24,491 nucleotides of DNA. It comes from Larix sibirica (Eukaryota; Streptophyta; Pinopsida; Pinales; Pinaceae). A program made the position numbers and the translations under genes. The stretch covers positions 1 to 24,491 of the forward strand of contig NWUY0304394828.1 in the NCBI GenBank assembly GCA_004151065.3, read 5' to 3'. The notes under the pieces are model-generated. The model was not told where the DNA came from. It saw nothing but the letters and a program-made list of their open reading frames with translations, and did no database searches. This document shows positions 1 through 10,324 of the stretch, one piece after another. Within the stretch, counting starts at the first letter, position 1. Every line of letters starts with the position of its first letter.

Positions 1-39
1 ACTACTTTCTTCTTCTTTGCTGCTGAAAATAATCCTAGT

Positions 40-278
40 TTAACTGGTGCTTCCGGGAATGCCAGGTAACCTGCCTCTGTCTTAGCTGGTGAATCTCCAA
101 CTGGATCTTTGTCTCGATATAAATATTGATTTGCCACTGGTACGACTGTTGGTTATAGAATGGGCTTTGGATCTCAATCTTAAACTGCTATGGCTTATTG
201 GTAAACAAGGTAGGTCAAATGCAATTGCTGCAGGGGCAAAGACAAAGGTAAAGACAGTTCGAAAGCCAAAGTAAGGAG
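40..278 (+). repeat. Gly/Ser/Thr/Ala codon-periodic repeat family, block 1
   Basis: The + strand is built from triplets of the GCT, GGT, TCT, ACT and GGA kind. Read in the best frame it gives pieces such as TGTTVGYRMGFGSQS followed by a stop and then TAMAY. Stops at several places and frame changes show it cannot encode a protein now. It stops abruptly near 278, where the neighbouring block reads on the other strand. I see no promoter or start signal. I infer a decayed member of a dispersed family, seen again at 655-1100, 1805-2515, 2820-3245 and elsewhere. Block limits are judged by eye. Confidence 0.5.
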
Positions 279-279
279 T

Positions 280-640
280 TTAACCACCGACAGTAAGGGC
301 AGGAGCAAGGGTAACAGCATCTGAGCCCGCAGAAGCGATTGCATAGGCAAGAGCAGAGCCCACATCCCTATGAGTAGTTACAGAGCCCATATCCTGTTCC
401 GGGTGCAAATAAAGATCCGGTCCCGTTCCTAGTAAAAAAGCAAAATACCTTCTCGGATCCAAAACCATTAGTTCCAGAGCCATTGCCCGTTCCAGAGCGA
501 GATCCTTCACCTGTTTACCCATAAGTAGTTTACCCGGCAGAGACCACAAGAAAAAACAGGGGTAAAGGTAGCACAGTTGCATGTGAACCAGAGATAGAGG
601 CATAGGCCAAGGCATCACAAGAAGCGCTCCTTCGTTCATC
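280..640 (-). repeat. Gly/Ala/Ser-rich codon-periodic block 2, opposite orientation
   Basis: The same family as the block before it, but readable on the - strand. A 119-codon open frame fills 280-639. Its end reads GSALAYAIASAGSDAVTL, which is typical of the family, whereas its first half (MNEGALLVMPWPMPLSL) looks like the family read in a shifted frame. The length of this frame may be a side effect of the triplet bias and is not good evidence for a gene. There is no recognisable domain. The change of strand at about 278 is abrupt. Confidence 0.45.
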
Positions 641-654
641 GATCTAGAACTTCA

Positions 655-1100
655 ATTAGTTCCGAATAAACTGGTTCAACTCCAACCGCTACTGTATCTC
701 GATCTCACTTTCTAACTGTGGCTCGCCCGGATGCTACTTTATTAATTAACCATTCTAGCGGCCTTTGCTATTAGTGCTCCTTAAACTTATGATGGAACTT
801 ATCCTGGAACTGAGGCTCGGAAAGACGCTGGTTAAACTGGTGCTTCAACCGCCCTTACTACCCATGTTGTGAGAACCGGATTTGCTACTTAATGGTGAAC
901 CCCCTATACCTCTAGGAATGGCTGGTGATGCTGGTTCAATTGGTGTTGCTATAAATGATCCTGGGAATAAAGCTCCTTCAACTGCTTTTTTAAATGCTCC
1001 TTCAACTGCTTATTCAAACGCTGGGACGACTACTTCAGAAGCTGGAAAGACAGGTTCAACTTATGCTTCTTATTTTAGGAATGTGCTTCTTATTTGAATG
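655..1100 (+). repeat. Gly/Ala/Ser/Asn-rich codon-periodic block 3
   Basis: The first part reads TGSTPTATVSRSHFLTVARP in one frame. After frame changes, 882-1097 is open for 71 codons and includes AGDAGSIGVAINDPGNKAP. An internal imperfect duplication repeats the codons for APSTA at about 970-1015. Bases 930-947 match 16 of 18 bases of the complement of 13901-13918, and 963-985 match 20 of 23 bases of the complement of 13732-13754, so this block and the one at 13500-14075 share an origin. Its end abuts or overlaps the Gag-like remnant on the other strand. Confidence 0.5.
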
Positions 1101-1680
1101 ATCCGGGAACTGCTCCTGGTCCAACTTTTTCAATTTTTCCAGGAACCACATCAGTAGCATCCACTCCAGTCGGGGTCCCGCCTCTAGTTACAACATGAAT
1201 AATAGTGGGTCTTGTATCTCCATTATTAAGTATAGGTTAAGAATTGACCAAGTTTGCTGCTCGTTGTCTTGCCCGTGCCTCCCATTTTGAAATAAGATCT
1301 GGACATTCTTCTGTAGCATGGCCATTGGTCCTACAATGAGTGCACCAAGGTTGTATAGGGAGAAGACATTCTCGATAAATATGGCCTACTTCATCGCAAT
1401 TATAGCATCTGATTGGTATCGTCCTTCCACCAGTCTGATCACCTCTGTAACCTCCACCTTGTCCGTGACCTCTCCCACCTTGTTGCTATGAATTATAAGC
1501 TACCCTGAACGCGGTTTGGTCCAATCTGTCAGCCAGGGCGTCCAAATCCCTGCACTTTTCTGTACTGTGATTAATAGTCCCGCAAAATTGACAATACACC
1601 GTATTAGGAAATGAAGAGTACTTCTGCAATATAGGACAGTGCTGAGAAGGATGGCAATATGTTCTGTAAATATAACAAAA
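1093..1680 (-). pseudogene. Broken retrotransposon Gag-like fragment with three CCHC zinc knuckles
   Basis: Read on the - strand in one frame from 1680 downward, this stretch carries three CX2CX4HX4C zinc knuckles: CQFCGTINHSTEKC (1552-1593), CYNCDEVGHIYREC (1366-1407) and CTHCRTNGHATEEC (1303-1344). Between the first and second is a Gly/Arg/Gln-rich linker. After the third comes a conserved-looking tail beginning PDLISKWEARARQR, then VVTRGGTPTGVDA. A cysteine-containing stretch (YCHPSQHCPILQKY) precedes the first knuckle. CCHC knuckles bind nucleic acid in retroelement Gag proteins and cellular relatives. The frame is broken by TAG (1486-1488), TAA (1237-1239) and a final TAA (1090-1092), with no start codon and no protease, reverse transcriptase or integrase visible nearby. 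I infer a nuclear retroelement piece inserted into this DNA and decaying. A cellular triple-knuckle protein is the alternative. The exact 3' limit, 1093-1140, is uncertain. Confidence 0.78.
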
Positions 1681-1804
1681 TATAACAATAGGGTGTTTAA
1701 TATAAAGGTAGGTGCCCGGTTGGTAACACGTAAGTAAAGCAATTAATCACTAGTATCTGGGGGTTCAGTCCGACCCTACAAGATAAGATAGTGCAGATAC
1801 TGGG

Positions 1805-2515
1805 CCTTGATCTCTAACAGATGGGAGGTACGCTCTGGTTCTTTATATGTAAATGGAAGGGAAGCAGGGTCTCTATCTGCCTTTACTTATGCTGCTACCT
1901 ATGCGGGTGGTACCTCTTCCTATGGCTCTGCAGCTGGGTCTCTATCCGCAACTAGGTCTCTATCTGCACCGGAGCATCTGGAACATTGGAGACTCTCTAG
2001 GATCACTAAAGGCATAACCTGGGTCTCGATCACGAACCTCTGAATCTGGAGAATATGGAACTTAATCAACAGAATCAACGGCTGCTGATACTGGCTTTGC
2101 TGCTGCTTCTGGTACTGGATATAATGGATCATTTGAACCAACTGCTGTTGCTGGTGGTGCTGCTTAAGGATCGACAGAATAAAACTCACCTTCTGTATAT
2201 CCCACCCACAACCCTTGCTGACTCGATAGCTGAATGGATAGCTTAATCGAATGCTTAATTAACAGAATATACTTATTTACCTAAAGAGGGTTCAAGCTAA
2301 GCTACTGGATCTACTAATACTGGTGCTGGATCTTTTATATATATATACAATGCTTCCTTAGCTACTGGTACAAATATTAAGAGTGGATCAACTTAGTAAA
2401 CTGAATCAACAAGCTTAGCAACTAGTTATGTAACTGAGCAAAGGTAAGCTGGTACTAGCAAAGATGCTGCTATTGGTAGTGCTGCTGAGTAAACTAGATA
2501 ATAACAGCTATTTAT
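1805..2515 (+). repeat. Gly/Ala/Ser/Thr/Tyr-rich codon-periodic block 4
   Basis: An ATG-started frame at 1807-2043 includes GSLSAFTYAATYAGGTSSYG and then loses the pattern. Further on the family resumes in another frame with STESTAADTGFAAASGTGYN (about 2058-2117) and then TGSTNTGAGSFIYIYNASLA near 2303-2362, each followed by stops. A short (TA)n tract interrupts it near 2335-2346. Frame shifts every 100-250 bases and many TAA/TAG codons show it is not a working gene. The repeated use of GCT, GGT, ACT and GGA codons is the reason for the family call. Confidence 0.5.
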
Positions 2516-2819
2516 CCTTCCAATTTTATTAATATAAAGGGAGTTGCGACCAGGACCAACTCTCTTTTCATAAGTAATTACAGCGACTGCTATCTTTGCG
2601 AGTGCTTATGAAATTGGTTCCACGGATGATGTAAGGGACGGTTTACCGCATGCGCGAAGGTCCTTCCTCGTGGCGTTTACGAGGGGTGACCACTGTGATG
2701 TGACATATCCGAGCGGTACACTTCCCATCCGTTCCCGGGCATAGCTATCGCTCTTTTACTGTTTTAGTGCTGATTGATAGTGTGACAGCGGTAACTCCAG
2801 AATATAGTGCCTTTCCCGC
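2516..2819. other. Unassigned spacer with a GC-richer core and small hairpin
   Basis: No coding signal is seen on either strand. The core at about 2620-2760 is GC-richer than its flanks and lacks the triplet pattern on both sides. A 6-bp stem CCTCGT/ACGAGG (2666-2671 with 2679-2684) encloses a 7-base loop. I cannot assign it to any rRNA, tRNA or intron domain. Confidence 0.3.
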
Positions 2820-3245
2820 ATGAACAGAGGTGCTTCAACTACTGAGTCAACTGCGAACATAAGTCCTCTGTCTCTGATGCCTTTTACCAAGCTGCTGTCT
2901 ATGCTATTTTATTTGGTTTTACTCCTACCACCCCTCTTTATCTGCTGGGTCATTCACTGATTAAAAGAAATTAGTGCTAGGTCAATGGGGTTAAGCTACT
3001 GGATCTGCTATTCGATCTGAACCCTCCCTACTCTAGTTGGTGGTTCAAAAGTCTCTGCTCCTGGGTGGGTGAAACAACTACGAATGCCTCTGCTCCTGTT
3101 TATGTTAATTGGTTAAAGGGCATTAATGGGATTTGGGACCTGGATCTGCTGCTGATGGGCAGTTTTGCTTATCTGGCAACTAACTCTATATGCCTCTGGT
3201 GCTAGTAAAAGGTTATAGCACTGGATATGTACCCACTCTAGGTTC
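2820..3245 (+). repeat. Weak codon-periodic block 5
   Basis: Triplets such as ggt-gct-tca-act-act occur at the start (about 2830), and similar ones recur to 3240 in changing frames. Stops are more frequent than in the other blocks, so this is the most decayed + strand member. Family membership rests on codon texture only. Confidence 0.35.
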
Positions 3246-3249
3246 TTCC

Positions 3250-3660
3250 TAAGCCCTAGTCGACTCCGCTTTATCCCTTTTCATCTTCACTAAGCCTTCA
3301 TCTCCCTCCATTCACCTCCTAGAGATTACAAATGTTGGCTCTGTGGACACCCAGACTGTCTGGGGTGCGCCACATCTGAAAACTTTTGCATCCGAGTCAG
3401 ATGATGCCATCAGACCTGCAGTTTTTGTTCCCATGCCAGACTCCAGATGCCTCCACATCTGTATCCTTGGGCTGGGGCCACAAAATGTAATGCCCGGGGT
3501 TGATTGCTACCTTGTTATTCATCCTTTGAGTCTCACTGATGCACACTCCCATGGTATCCTTGCACGAAGCACCTAACTGGGGCTCACTCATGATACCTTG
3601 CCTTTGATCTATTACTAACCGGCTACTGCACATCTTCTCCATTTGACATAATAAGGGATT
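3250..3660. other. Unassigned segment with opposed open frames
   Basis: Both strands are open over this stretch: 77 codons at 3343-3576 on + and 81 codons at 3397-3642 on -. The - frame contains EASGVWHGNKNCRSDGII and continues past one stop. On + another frame gives a cysteine-rich run CWLCGHPDCLGC near 3332-3367. I do not recognise a family in any of these, and mutually shadowing frames of this length also occur by chance in stop-poor DNA. It could be another nuclear-derived fragment. Confidence 0.2.
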
Positions 3661-4146
3661 AGGGTTACCGAGTCAGTATGGCTGGTGGGTGCTTATTTTA
3701 CCTCTTAGGTTTCCTAGACGTTGGTGTTCCATCCACTATCAGCTTTCTCCACCAGGTGCTTTATCATTCACATCCCTTACCCCTATGTATTATATTTAAT
3801 AGTTGGCTCCAGTTCGTACCATGCATGTTAAGGAACCCCTTCCTTGTTGTTGTGTCAGGAACCACCATGTTGTTGTAAGGAACCCGGTCTATAGAGGATG
3901 AGCATTGGCGGCATATAGTGTCCATTCCATTTTCAAACAAGAGAAATAAATCCATAAACAAAAGCAAGTAAAAATATAGTCTTTGTAGAGGTAAAAAAGT
4001 AGTACTAGAGCCATCCCATAGAAGTGTAGTTTTCTCTCCTCTCCTTACCCTCTGCTGTTCCTTCCTACAACCCCAGTTGTTTTAATTACTTGTTATCTCG
4101 AGGTCTAAAGTTTCTACCTCCTGTATAAAATTAGTAGGTGTATCAT
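3661..4146. other. Gene-free stretch with a small imperfect repeat
   Basis: No gene is seen. Between 3824 and 3885 a unit containing gttgttg followed by aaggaaccc or caggaacc recurs about three times at a spacing near 20 bases, which suggests local slippage duplication. The rest shows no structure I can support. Confidence 0.3.
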
Positions 4147-4470
4147 TCATGCAGGCAGGTCCAGTTTGAGGTGCACCCACCCTAGCTCCTCCAAACAGTC
4201 CATGTTATAGGAGTCCCCTTTATAAACTCTAAGGCCACCTCCATAGCCGAGTTGGTTGGCCGGTAAGGAGCAAAGGTAAGTAAGGAGTCTTCTGGAGAAG
4301 GGCGTTGTTCCCAGAACTAAAGGTAAGACCTTAAAGCAGCCCTGCAAGACCTTCCTTCTGGAGCTTTCTCTACAAAGAGACTCACTCGCATAGAGACGTT
4401 TAACTTGTCCATATGGAAAGTAGTAGTTCTGACGCTGTAGTTCAACAAAAAAGAGGTAGATGAAATCCAC
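4147..4470 (-). other. 107-codon open frame, unrecognised
   Basis: An ATG-started frame covers the interval. The middle holds GYGGGLRVYKGDSYNMDC and the start is aromatic (MDFIYLFFVELQRQNYYFPY). There is no signal peptide, no clear membrane segment and no motif I recognise. No neighbour supports it as a gene, and its length is within what chance gives in 24 kb. It is listed only because it is among the longer ATG frames outside the periodic blocks. Confidence 0.15.
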
Positions 4471-5740
4471 TTCCGTTATTATATCATAATGAAAAAAATA
4501 TAGAAGAAAGAGGAAAACCCTAAGCCTTGAAGACCAACAGAAGTGCTTTCGAGGATAATGTTTTCTAATTTAGGATTAAACCCCAATCTGTTTTCCCAAT
4601 AGTTGCAATCAAGATAAAGAAATTAGCTTTCTTTCAACAGAGTAAATACTTGGCTTTCTTACTTGCCTTAGTCCGGTATTACCAGCAGCCCTCCTCTTGC
4701 ATTAACCAAACAACCTGTTCTAAGGTAAGGGATCATCATCAACCCATCCCAGTTAGCCAGTTAAAAAGCTAGCGATATATTCCCACCAGCCCATTCCAGT
4801 TTGCCAGGCCCACAAGCTAACCTTCTTCTGCCCACCAGCCAGCAATCGCAGCAAGACTAGCGAGTGCAGCCATTACCGATTCACCCCAGCGATCTGAGCC
4901 AGCTAGCAAGCATCATAGCAGCACAAGTGTTAAACGTTGTCAAATGCCCCATATGAATAGTGAACGGTTTCACTCCTTATTCGTCGCTGTAGGGTCACTT
5001 ATAGGCCTTAAATGAATCCCTAATCGTGTCCTACTGCCATGCGCTAAAACGAAGTTTGATTGGAAAAAAGATGGGGTACGCTTTACCCGCTAAGTAGGAA
5101 CTTTACTGGATGGCTTGAAATGGCTTAAAAGTCCATTTGCGATTGTTCTGAGGTCAGTTTGAGAGCTCGACCTCGATAAGGAAGGGGATTTGTCGAACTA
5201 GCAAAGCGCGGGAATCCAGCTACTTATGTGCCTAACGAGGACCTTTTTTATAAAAGGACCTTGGTTCTGGTGGTTTTCGCTAATAACAAGATCCAGTGCA
5301 GATATCCAATAAGGTTGGACCCTCTAGATACTGTCTACCCAACTTATTATTATGCCCCAACCTAGTGCTTCAGGCAGGAAGGAATGCGGGCGGGTACCAC
5401 TATTTAGCTTTTCGGTACGAGCTCCAGATACTATGAATTCAGACTGATAGGACCTTTAGATGCTACTTGCCTGAACTTCAGTGTTGACCCACTATACCTA
5501 CTACCCCACCCACCATACTACCTACCTTTGTAATGCCCCAAACAGCCAGCGATCTCATTGCCAGCTATATAATTTATCCCAGCATAATAAGCACCACCTT
5601 CCAGACAACATGGGGAATCGAGAACTGTTGGTCACGTAGAACAACTAGAATACCGGTACGAGGGATCTACGACTGGTCACATATAAATCCATCCTGGTTA
5701 CATAAAACTCCTGGGCTTTGTGCAATTGGGAATGATCCTT
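4471..5740. other. Gene-free stretch with CCAGC-rich degenerate repeat
   Basis: From about 4680 to 4930 the + strand repeatedly uses ccagcc, gccagc and agcaag in short irregular units, and a similar texture returns at 5540-5610. The remaining sequence, including a GC-mixed part at 4930-5230, shows no gene, tRNA or intron domain that I can identify. Confidence 0.3.
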
Positions 5741-5775
5741 ACTGACTGACTTACTGGCTGACTCACTGACTCACC
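5741..5775. repeat. TGAC-type short tandem repeat
   Basis: The + strand runs actgactgacttactggctg and continues in the same four-base rhythm to 5775. The copies are imperfect, consistent with an aged microsatellite. Confidence 0.6.
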
Positions 5776-5810
5776 TCAGTCACCCGTTCCGTATTGTCCC
5801 CTGGCGGCTT

Positions 5811-5854
5811 CATTCCATATTGGGAACATTGTATTGGGCACATCATATTGGTCA
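5811..5854. repeat. Imperfect tandem triplication, 14-16 bp unit
   Basis: Three consecutive units share the pattern cat...tattgg: 5811-5826, 5827-5840 and 5841-5854. Their lengths are 16, 14 and 14 bases, with a few substitutions. Confidence 0.55.
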
Positions 5855-5931
5855 CGTCAACTCTTGTGTTTCCTCTCGGCTATGACACGTCCGTCTCTAT
5901 TTCCTGTCAATTCTGTGTGTAATGAATACAC

Positions 5932-5955
5932 CTCTATGTGTCGCTCTATGTGTCA
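5932..5955. repeat. 12-bp tandem duplication
   Basis: ctctatgtgtcg (5932-5943) is followed directly by ctctatgtgtca (5944-5955), differing only at the last base. Confidence 0.65.
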
Positions 5956-5976
5956 TCTAAGAGTACTCGAAGTGTA

Positions 5977-6033
5977 TGTAACCTTCATTGTGTAACCCTC
6001 ATGTAACCTCACTAACCTCATGCATTGTGTAAC
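5977..6033. repeat. TGTAACC-like short repeat cluster
   Basis: The heptamer tgtaacc starts at 5977, 5991 and 6002, with degenerate forms at about 6012 (ctaacc) and 6028 (tgtaact). The spacing is irregular, 10-16 bases. Confidence 0.5.
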
Positions 6034-6639
6034 TTTTAGTCCCGGTACGGCTTAGAGTTCTGGCCTTTGGAGGTCGCTCACTCAATCAAATCTTTCTAAT
6101 CTGGTTGGTTTAATTACTTTGGGCCGAAGATACGGCTTGCTTGCTTTTATTACTTAATTATTACTTGCAGATTCATTTTGTCACTGGGTCCAGATCTTTA
6201 GTTTTTTTTTTCAAGAGTAAGAATTATGGAATTGATAAAATTAGGAGGTCATGTTTCCACACTCTGGCGGGGTAGCTTTTCACATTTTGCTTGCTTGCAT
6301 TCTTACTGGCCTAGCTGGGCTGACTGGCGGTCGAAGGCTGGGTCCGAGGGAAGGCTGGGCAACCACATATACCCAAATTGTATTCATTCAATCTTCAAAG
6401 TATCCCCGGCCGGGCATTAACTCGCTTCTGTGAGGACCTTATCTTCAAATGAATGCTCAAAGGCTTAAGGGAAAGCTATTCTAACAAGGAAGGCCCCAGG
6501 GCTTATCCTCTGGAATTCGTGAAATAGTGAACCTAGGTGCCTGTGCTTTGTAACAGTATTTACGTATTAAAAAGCAAATAGAATAAGTCTATTGGTTTGG
6601 GCCTTTTCATTTACCCAATATAGGGTTTTGTTGAACTAT
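6034..6639. other. Gene-free stretch
   Basis: Two overlapping + frames of 60-64 codons start at 6226 and 6251, with no recognisable product. A run of nine or ten T lies near 6200. A run like gcttgcttgcttttattact at about 6126 has a looser counterpart near 13132, which suggests a shared dispersed motif. Nothing else is supported. Confidence 0.3.
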
Positions 6640-7130
6640 GTGGATTGAATGGTCCTTATCTTTTTGTCTGTTGGTGTGGATGTTTTACTTGGTCGACTCG
6701 CACGTGGACTTGTACTTGGCGGTAATTACGCGGATTTGGGGGACCTGGCTTCAGTTGAAAGGCAAAAGGCCCAGAAAGGTTCAAGGCGAAGGCTTCCTTC
6801 TGATTCCTGGCTCGTGGCTCTTTATGGCTAAAGGTTTCTGTGTAATGGCTTCCGGTGAGAAGTGAAAGTCCAAAGAAGCATCTATCTGTTGGACCTGATT
6901 AGGCTGAAGGCTCCTAGTTACAGGCTTATTCCTTATTTCTGTTGGATCTACCCGTTGGACTGGGCTCCTGTCTAAAGGTGAAGGGCTTCTGTTGAGAGGT
7001 TCCAGGTGAAAGGTGAAAGGTGAAAGGATGGCGAAAGGGTATCGGCAAAAGGCTCTTGGTTCCAAGGTTGAAGGCTTCTGTTCCTGGTTCTTGGGTTCTG
7101 TCACAAAGGGTATCGGTGAAGGACTGATTC
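6640..7130. repeat. Purine-rich degenerate repeat zone with a heptamer tandem
   Basis: The + strand is rich in aaggcttctgt, ggttcc and gtgaaagg units recurring from about 6780 to 7100. Its clearest part is 7004-7027, where aggtgaa is repeated three times perfectly plus three bases. A 107-codon - frame at 6781-7104 is most simply a product of this stop-poor repeat texture. Confidence 0.5.
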
Positions 7131-7640
7131 TCTTTTCCCTAGGCCTGCTGCTCTAGCGCCTAGTTACCAGGAGATATGAGCGCAAGCAACCCACTGGCCA
7201 ATGTGAAGCTTTAGTGCCTAATGACCCAACCGCGTGAAGGTTAAGGCTCTCTTTTACTCCTAAGCTACTGCCCTGCCTCTGCTGCTGTAGAAGGTTATTG
7301 CTGCTACTATTGCTGCTAAGATTGGATACCAGAAAGACCGAGGACCAGGAACTCAGGATAGACATACGGGATAGTAGGTTGGGGATGGATTGCTTACCTT
7401 ATCTTTACGGGAGACCAATGCCCTCTAATATGAATATGAAATAGTTCGTCCTTTTTTTATAGATGTAATTATCTCTCCCCCTCCCCTTTATTTCTCTACC
7501 GCAGGAGCCCCAAAGGCCCCTTACTATCTAGCGTATCTGCTCCTTATCCATCAGTTCCTCATAAACTAAGAGATAAGACGTTGTGAAAGATGGGAAAGTA
7601 AAGCCAACAAAGGTATTACTTTGGCCCAGCAGGAAAGCCC
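7131..7640. other. Gene-free stretch with a short GCT/CTG tract
   Basis: At about 7267-7325 the + strand uses gctgct, ctgctg and gctactatt repeats, resembling the periodic blocks but too short to assign to them. A 70-codon - frame at 7153-7365 with a Ser/Asn/Gln run is the shadow of that tract. No gene is supported. Confidence 0.3.
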
Positions 7641-9030
7641 CATATCTCAGAACTGAACCCCAACCCCTACTTATTTATCAGAATAATAATTTCTTATTCC
7701 TATTTGGAGCCCTCACCGTATTTATTCCACTTCCCGGTATTATTATCACTACTAGAAAATAGAAGGCAGATTTATCTTGCTTTCTCATTTGGCTTGCGCT
7801 TGCCAATAGGGCTTCGGGACCAAATGCTTGTCCGACTGTTAAGGAATCAACACCTATAGAATATAGATAGGTCGTCGTCACTCCAGCTCCAGAAGAGACA
7901 GATAAAAATATAGGGACTGCCTTTAATGGGTAGAAGGACCCGAATGGCCCACCAAATCGCTCACCTTTTCTAATTGAGCATATATTGCTGGTACCAGACA
8001 CTTACTTCCAGAGTCGTGAACTCTTTTTTTTATCCGGTCTATTTAAGTCTTTGTAGTGCAGTTCATTCCTTCTAAAACTACTATTAGAGCATTTGGGATG
8101 TATCTATCTTCCTTGGATGAATCTTGTTTGCTGAGGTCTAATGATCTTAGAATTGGTTCTACCGCGCCAGTATTTTGTATGAGGTGGGCACCGGCATCGT
8201 GGAAGATAGCTCGGTTTCTAGTCAGCCAGATAGACTTACATAGCGAGGAATTAGAAACTCTGGTCATGGGTAGCGAGGGGAGATTGGCCCAATATTGGTT
8301 GAAGATAATCTGTATTTGCGAGATGGGTTAGGGGTACAGGACCGACCTGAGCTGATAAAGTAAAAGTAAGCTTCTGTTTGATTTGCACAGATAGCATGAG
8401 GATGGCTCGCTTTAATAGATTCTTTGCAGTCGCTCATTGTGCAAATAAAACTTTGGTGTTTCTAAATTCACCCAGATATCCTTCCACTTGTAGCGGTAGC
8501 GGATGGGACATCTGTAAGGGAGGAAATAAAGTGAAAGGCTGAGTCAGAGAAAAGGTAATATGCTAAGCGGATAAGATGGGGCTAGAGTACATTAGATGGA
8601 AAAGTGTCATAGGAATAATGTCGGTGGGAGGGACGAAAAAGATGAGTTGCTTACTTCCATCCATGTAGGGAGGGAGGCCCGATAAAGATGAGTAAGCTGC
8701 TAGGAAATCGGGTATAGGTCTCCGAAAGATAAGGCACTGAGTTAAGTGGAGGGTGAAATAGGAAGGGCTGGATGATCTTAGCCGGGATGTAAGGAAAGGC
8801 ACGCCCCTTTGCTCGATAGATGACGCTACCGAAAGAATGCCCTGCAGTACTTGCTCAGGATAATCCCTCTTTGCACTATAAAAGAAATGAAAACATTTCC
8901 TTTTTCTGCCTAAACGAAGAAGTTGAATCTGCAAGAATGACCGGATTTCGCCAGGATCAGCCGTGGATTGGTCTTATTGCGTGTCGTAGGGGCTTCTCTT
9001 TATTCTGTGTTTGCAGTGACGAGTGCTAGC
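7640..9030. other. Cluster of overlapping unassigned open frames
   Basis: Open frames are denser here than in the flanks: - strand 7678-8001 (107 codons), 8043-8267 (74) and 8563-8934 (123), with + strand 8056-8331 (91) and a + frame near 8360-8540 containing CLICTDSMRMARFNRFFAV. The - frame at 8043-8267 has CKSIWLTRNRAIFHDAG, loosely resembling the IW..RN..IF pattern seen near the C-terminal end of plant LINE proteins, but the rest does not follow. No frame has a recognisable complete domain, and the strands shadow each other. A decayed retroelement is possible; chance is not excluded. Confidence 0.22.
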
Positions 9031-10324
9031 TGAAACCAAAGGAGAGCAGTAATAGATTATTCTCCTATATTTATTATTTAAGGGCAACCACCCGGTTTAG
9101 AGCTCTACAACCACATTTGACGCGCCTTTTAGTAATTCACTAACAACCCAACCTGCATGGCTTGGCTAGTCAAGATTGCTTGATCAGATGAGCGAGGGGC
9201 GGATGGGATGGAACAATTTGGAATTACCTGAAAAGGCTCTCAGTAAGCCACTTCCCTTAATAGAACTGCACGACAGAGAACCCGGTAGAATATCCTCCCT
9301 TCTGAAAAAGAATATTAGATCTTCTCCTTACCCCTCGCTAGTTGGAATGGCAATTCTTAGAATTGGCAGTAAGTAGTAGTTTCCCCTGTTCCCCCTTCAA
9401 CTCTTTCCCGAAGGGCATTCATTCCAATTCCCACTCCATATCCACGTATGAAATATTATGACAATGGGTATTCATTCATTATTGGAAGCTGCTGAAGTAT
9501 GAATAAAGAGCGGAGCACAGCAGAGCAGTGAAGAACAACGGCTGCTTCCTTTGCAGTGGTAAATACGGAAGGAACAACAACGAGGTGGTGACACAGAACA
9601 ACGGAGGTGACTTGTTTAGAAAGGATCTGGCAAAGATGGATCTCGCGAATATAGATTCTTCCAAGGGGTAAGGTAATGAACGCTCGATCGTTAGGGATGA
9701 TAGGGTCTTTCCATGCCTTATGTAACGAAGGCCCCGGGGTGGGTCCCTCAATCTCCTTATATCACGAAGTAAGCGTACACCTGGAAAGAAATTACAATGC
9801 CAGGTCAACCTAACTCTTCTAATTTTCACTCGGTCAACCAAGCATAGAAACTCAACCTATTATTAGGCACACCTATAGAGCTAACACCTTCCTATCCTGA
9901 TCGGTGGAGCTGGGGGTGAGGCAGGCAGCTAATTTGAAACCCCCGCAAGGATAATATATTTTTGACTGACCTGCCTAACGTGGATTCCCGGTAGTTTAGT
10001 TGTTATATTGTTGGACCGAGCGAGGGATAGTTCTATAACGTCCATCCGGAAGGAAGGTGAAATCAGCAGATGAAGAGCATGCAAAACGAGGACCGGTGGT
10101 GGCCTCCCTCGTTCAATAAGCCCTTCCATAGTAGTTGTGAAGGCAAGCTCGATGGATAGTTACTGTTACCGGACCATCGGAATCTATAGTAGTCCATCCT
10201 AAACCCCTTGTCCTAACTCAACGAGGAGCTACCGGGCGGGCCCTAAACTCCCACCCATCTGATGGAGCCACCCCACATAGCCAGTCATAGCCAGTGGTCG
10301 TCATATATAGCCACCGGTAGGTCA
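9031..10324. other. Gene-free stretch
   Basis: A 66-codon + frame (9176-9376) and a 120-codon - frame (9479-9841) are present but unrecognised. Neither has a motif, supporting neighbour or codon pattern. I see no RNA gene. Confidence 0.25.

Noticed and set aside
280-639. 119-codon frame as a real gene
   Set aside because: It lies wholly in a codon-biased repeat block where stops are avoided by composition, and its frame does not stay on the family pattern.
6040-6060. Group II intron domain V-like word ggtacggctt
   Set aside because: The conserved paired partner and bulge of domain V are absent.
6781-7104. 107-codon - frame as a gene
   Set aside because: It is explained by the purine-rich, stop-poor repeat zone that includes the perfect heptamer tandem at 7004-7027.
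8043-8267. LINE C-terminal domain call
   Set aside because: Only about ten residues resemble the expected pattern, with no reverse transcriptase nearby. Too weak to name.
8563-8934. 123-codon frame as a real gene
   Set aside because: No motif, no neighbour support, and a shadow frame on the other strand. Kept only within the cluster entry.
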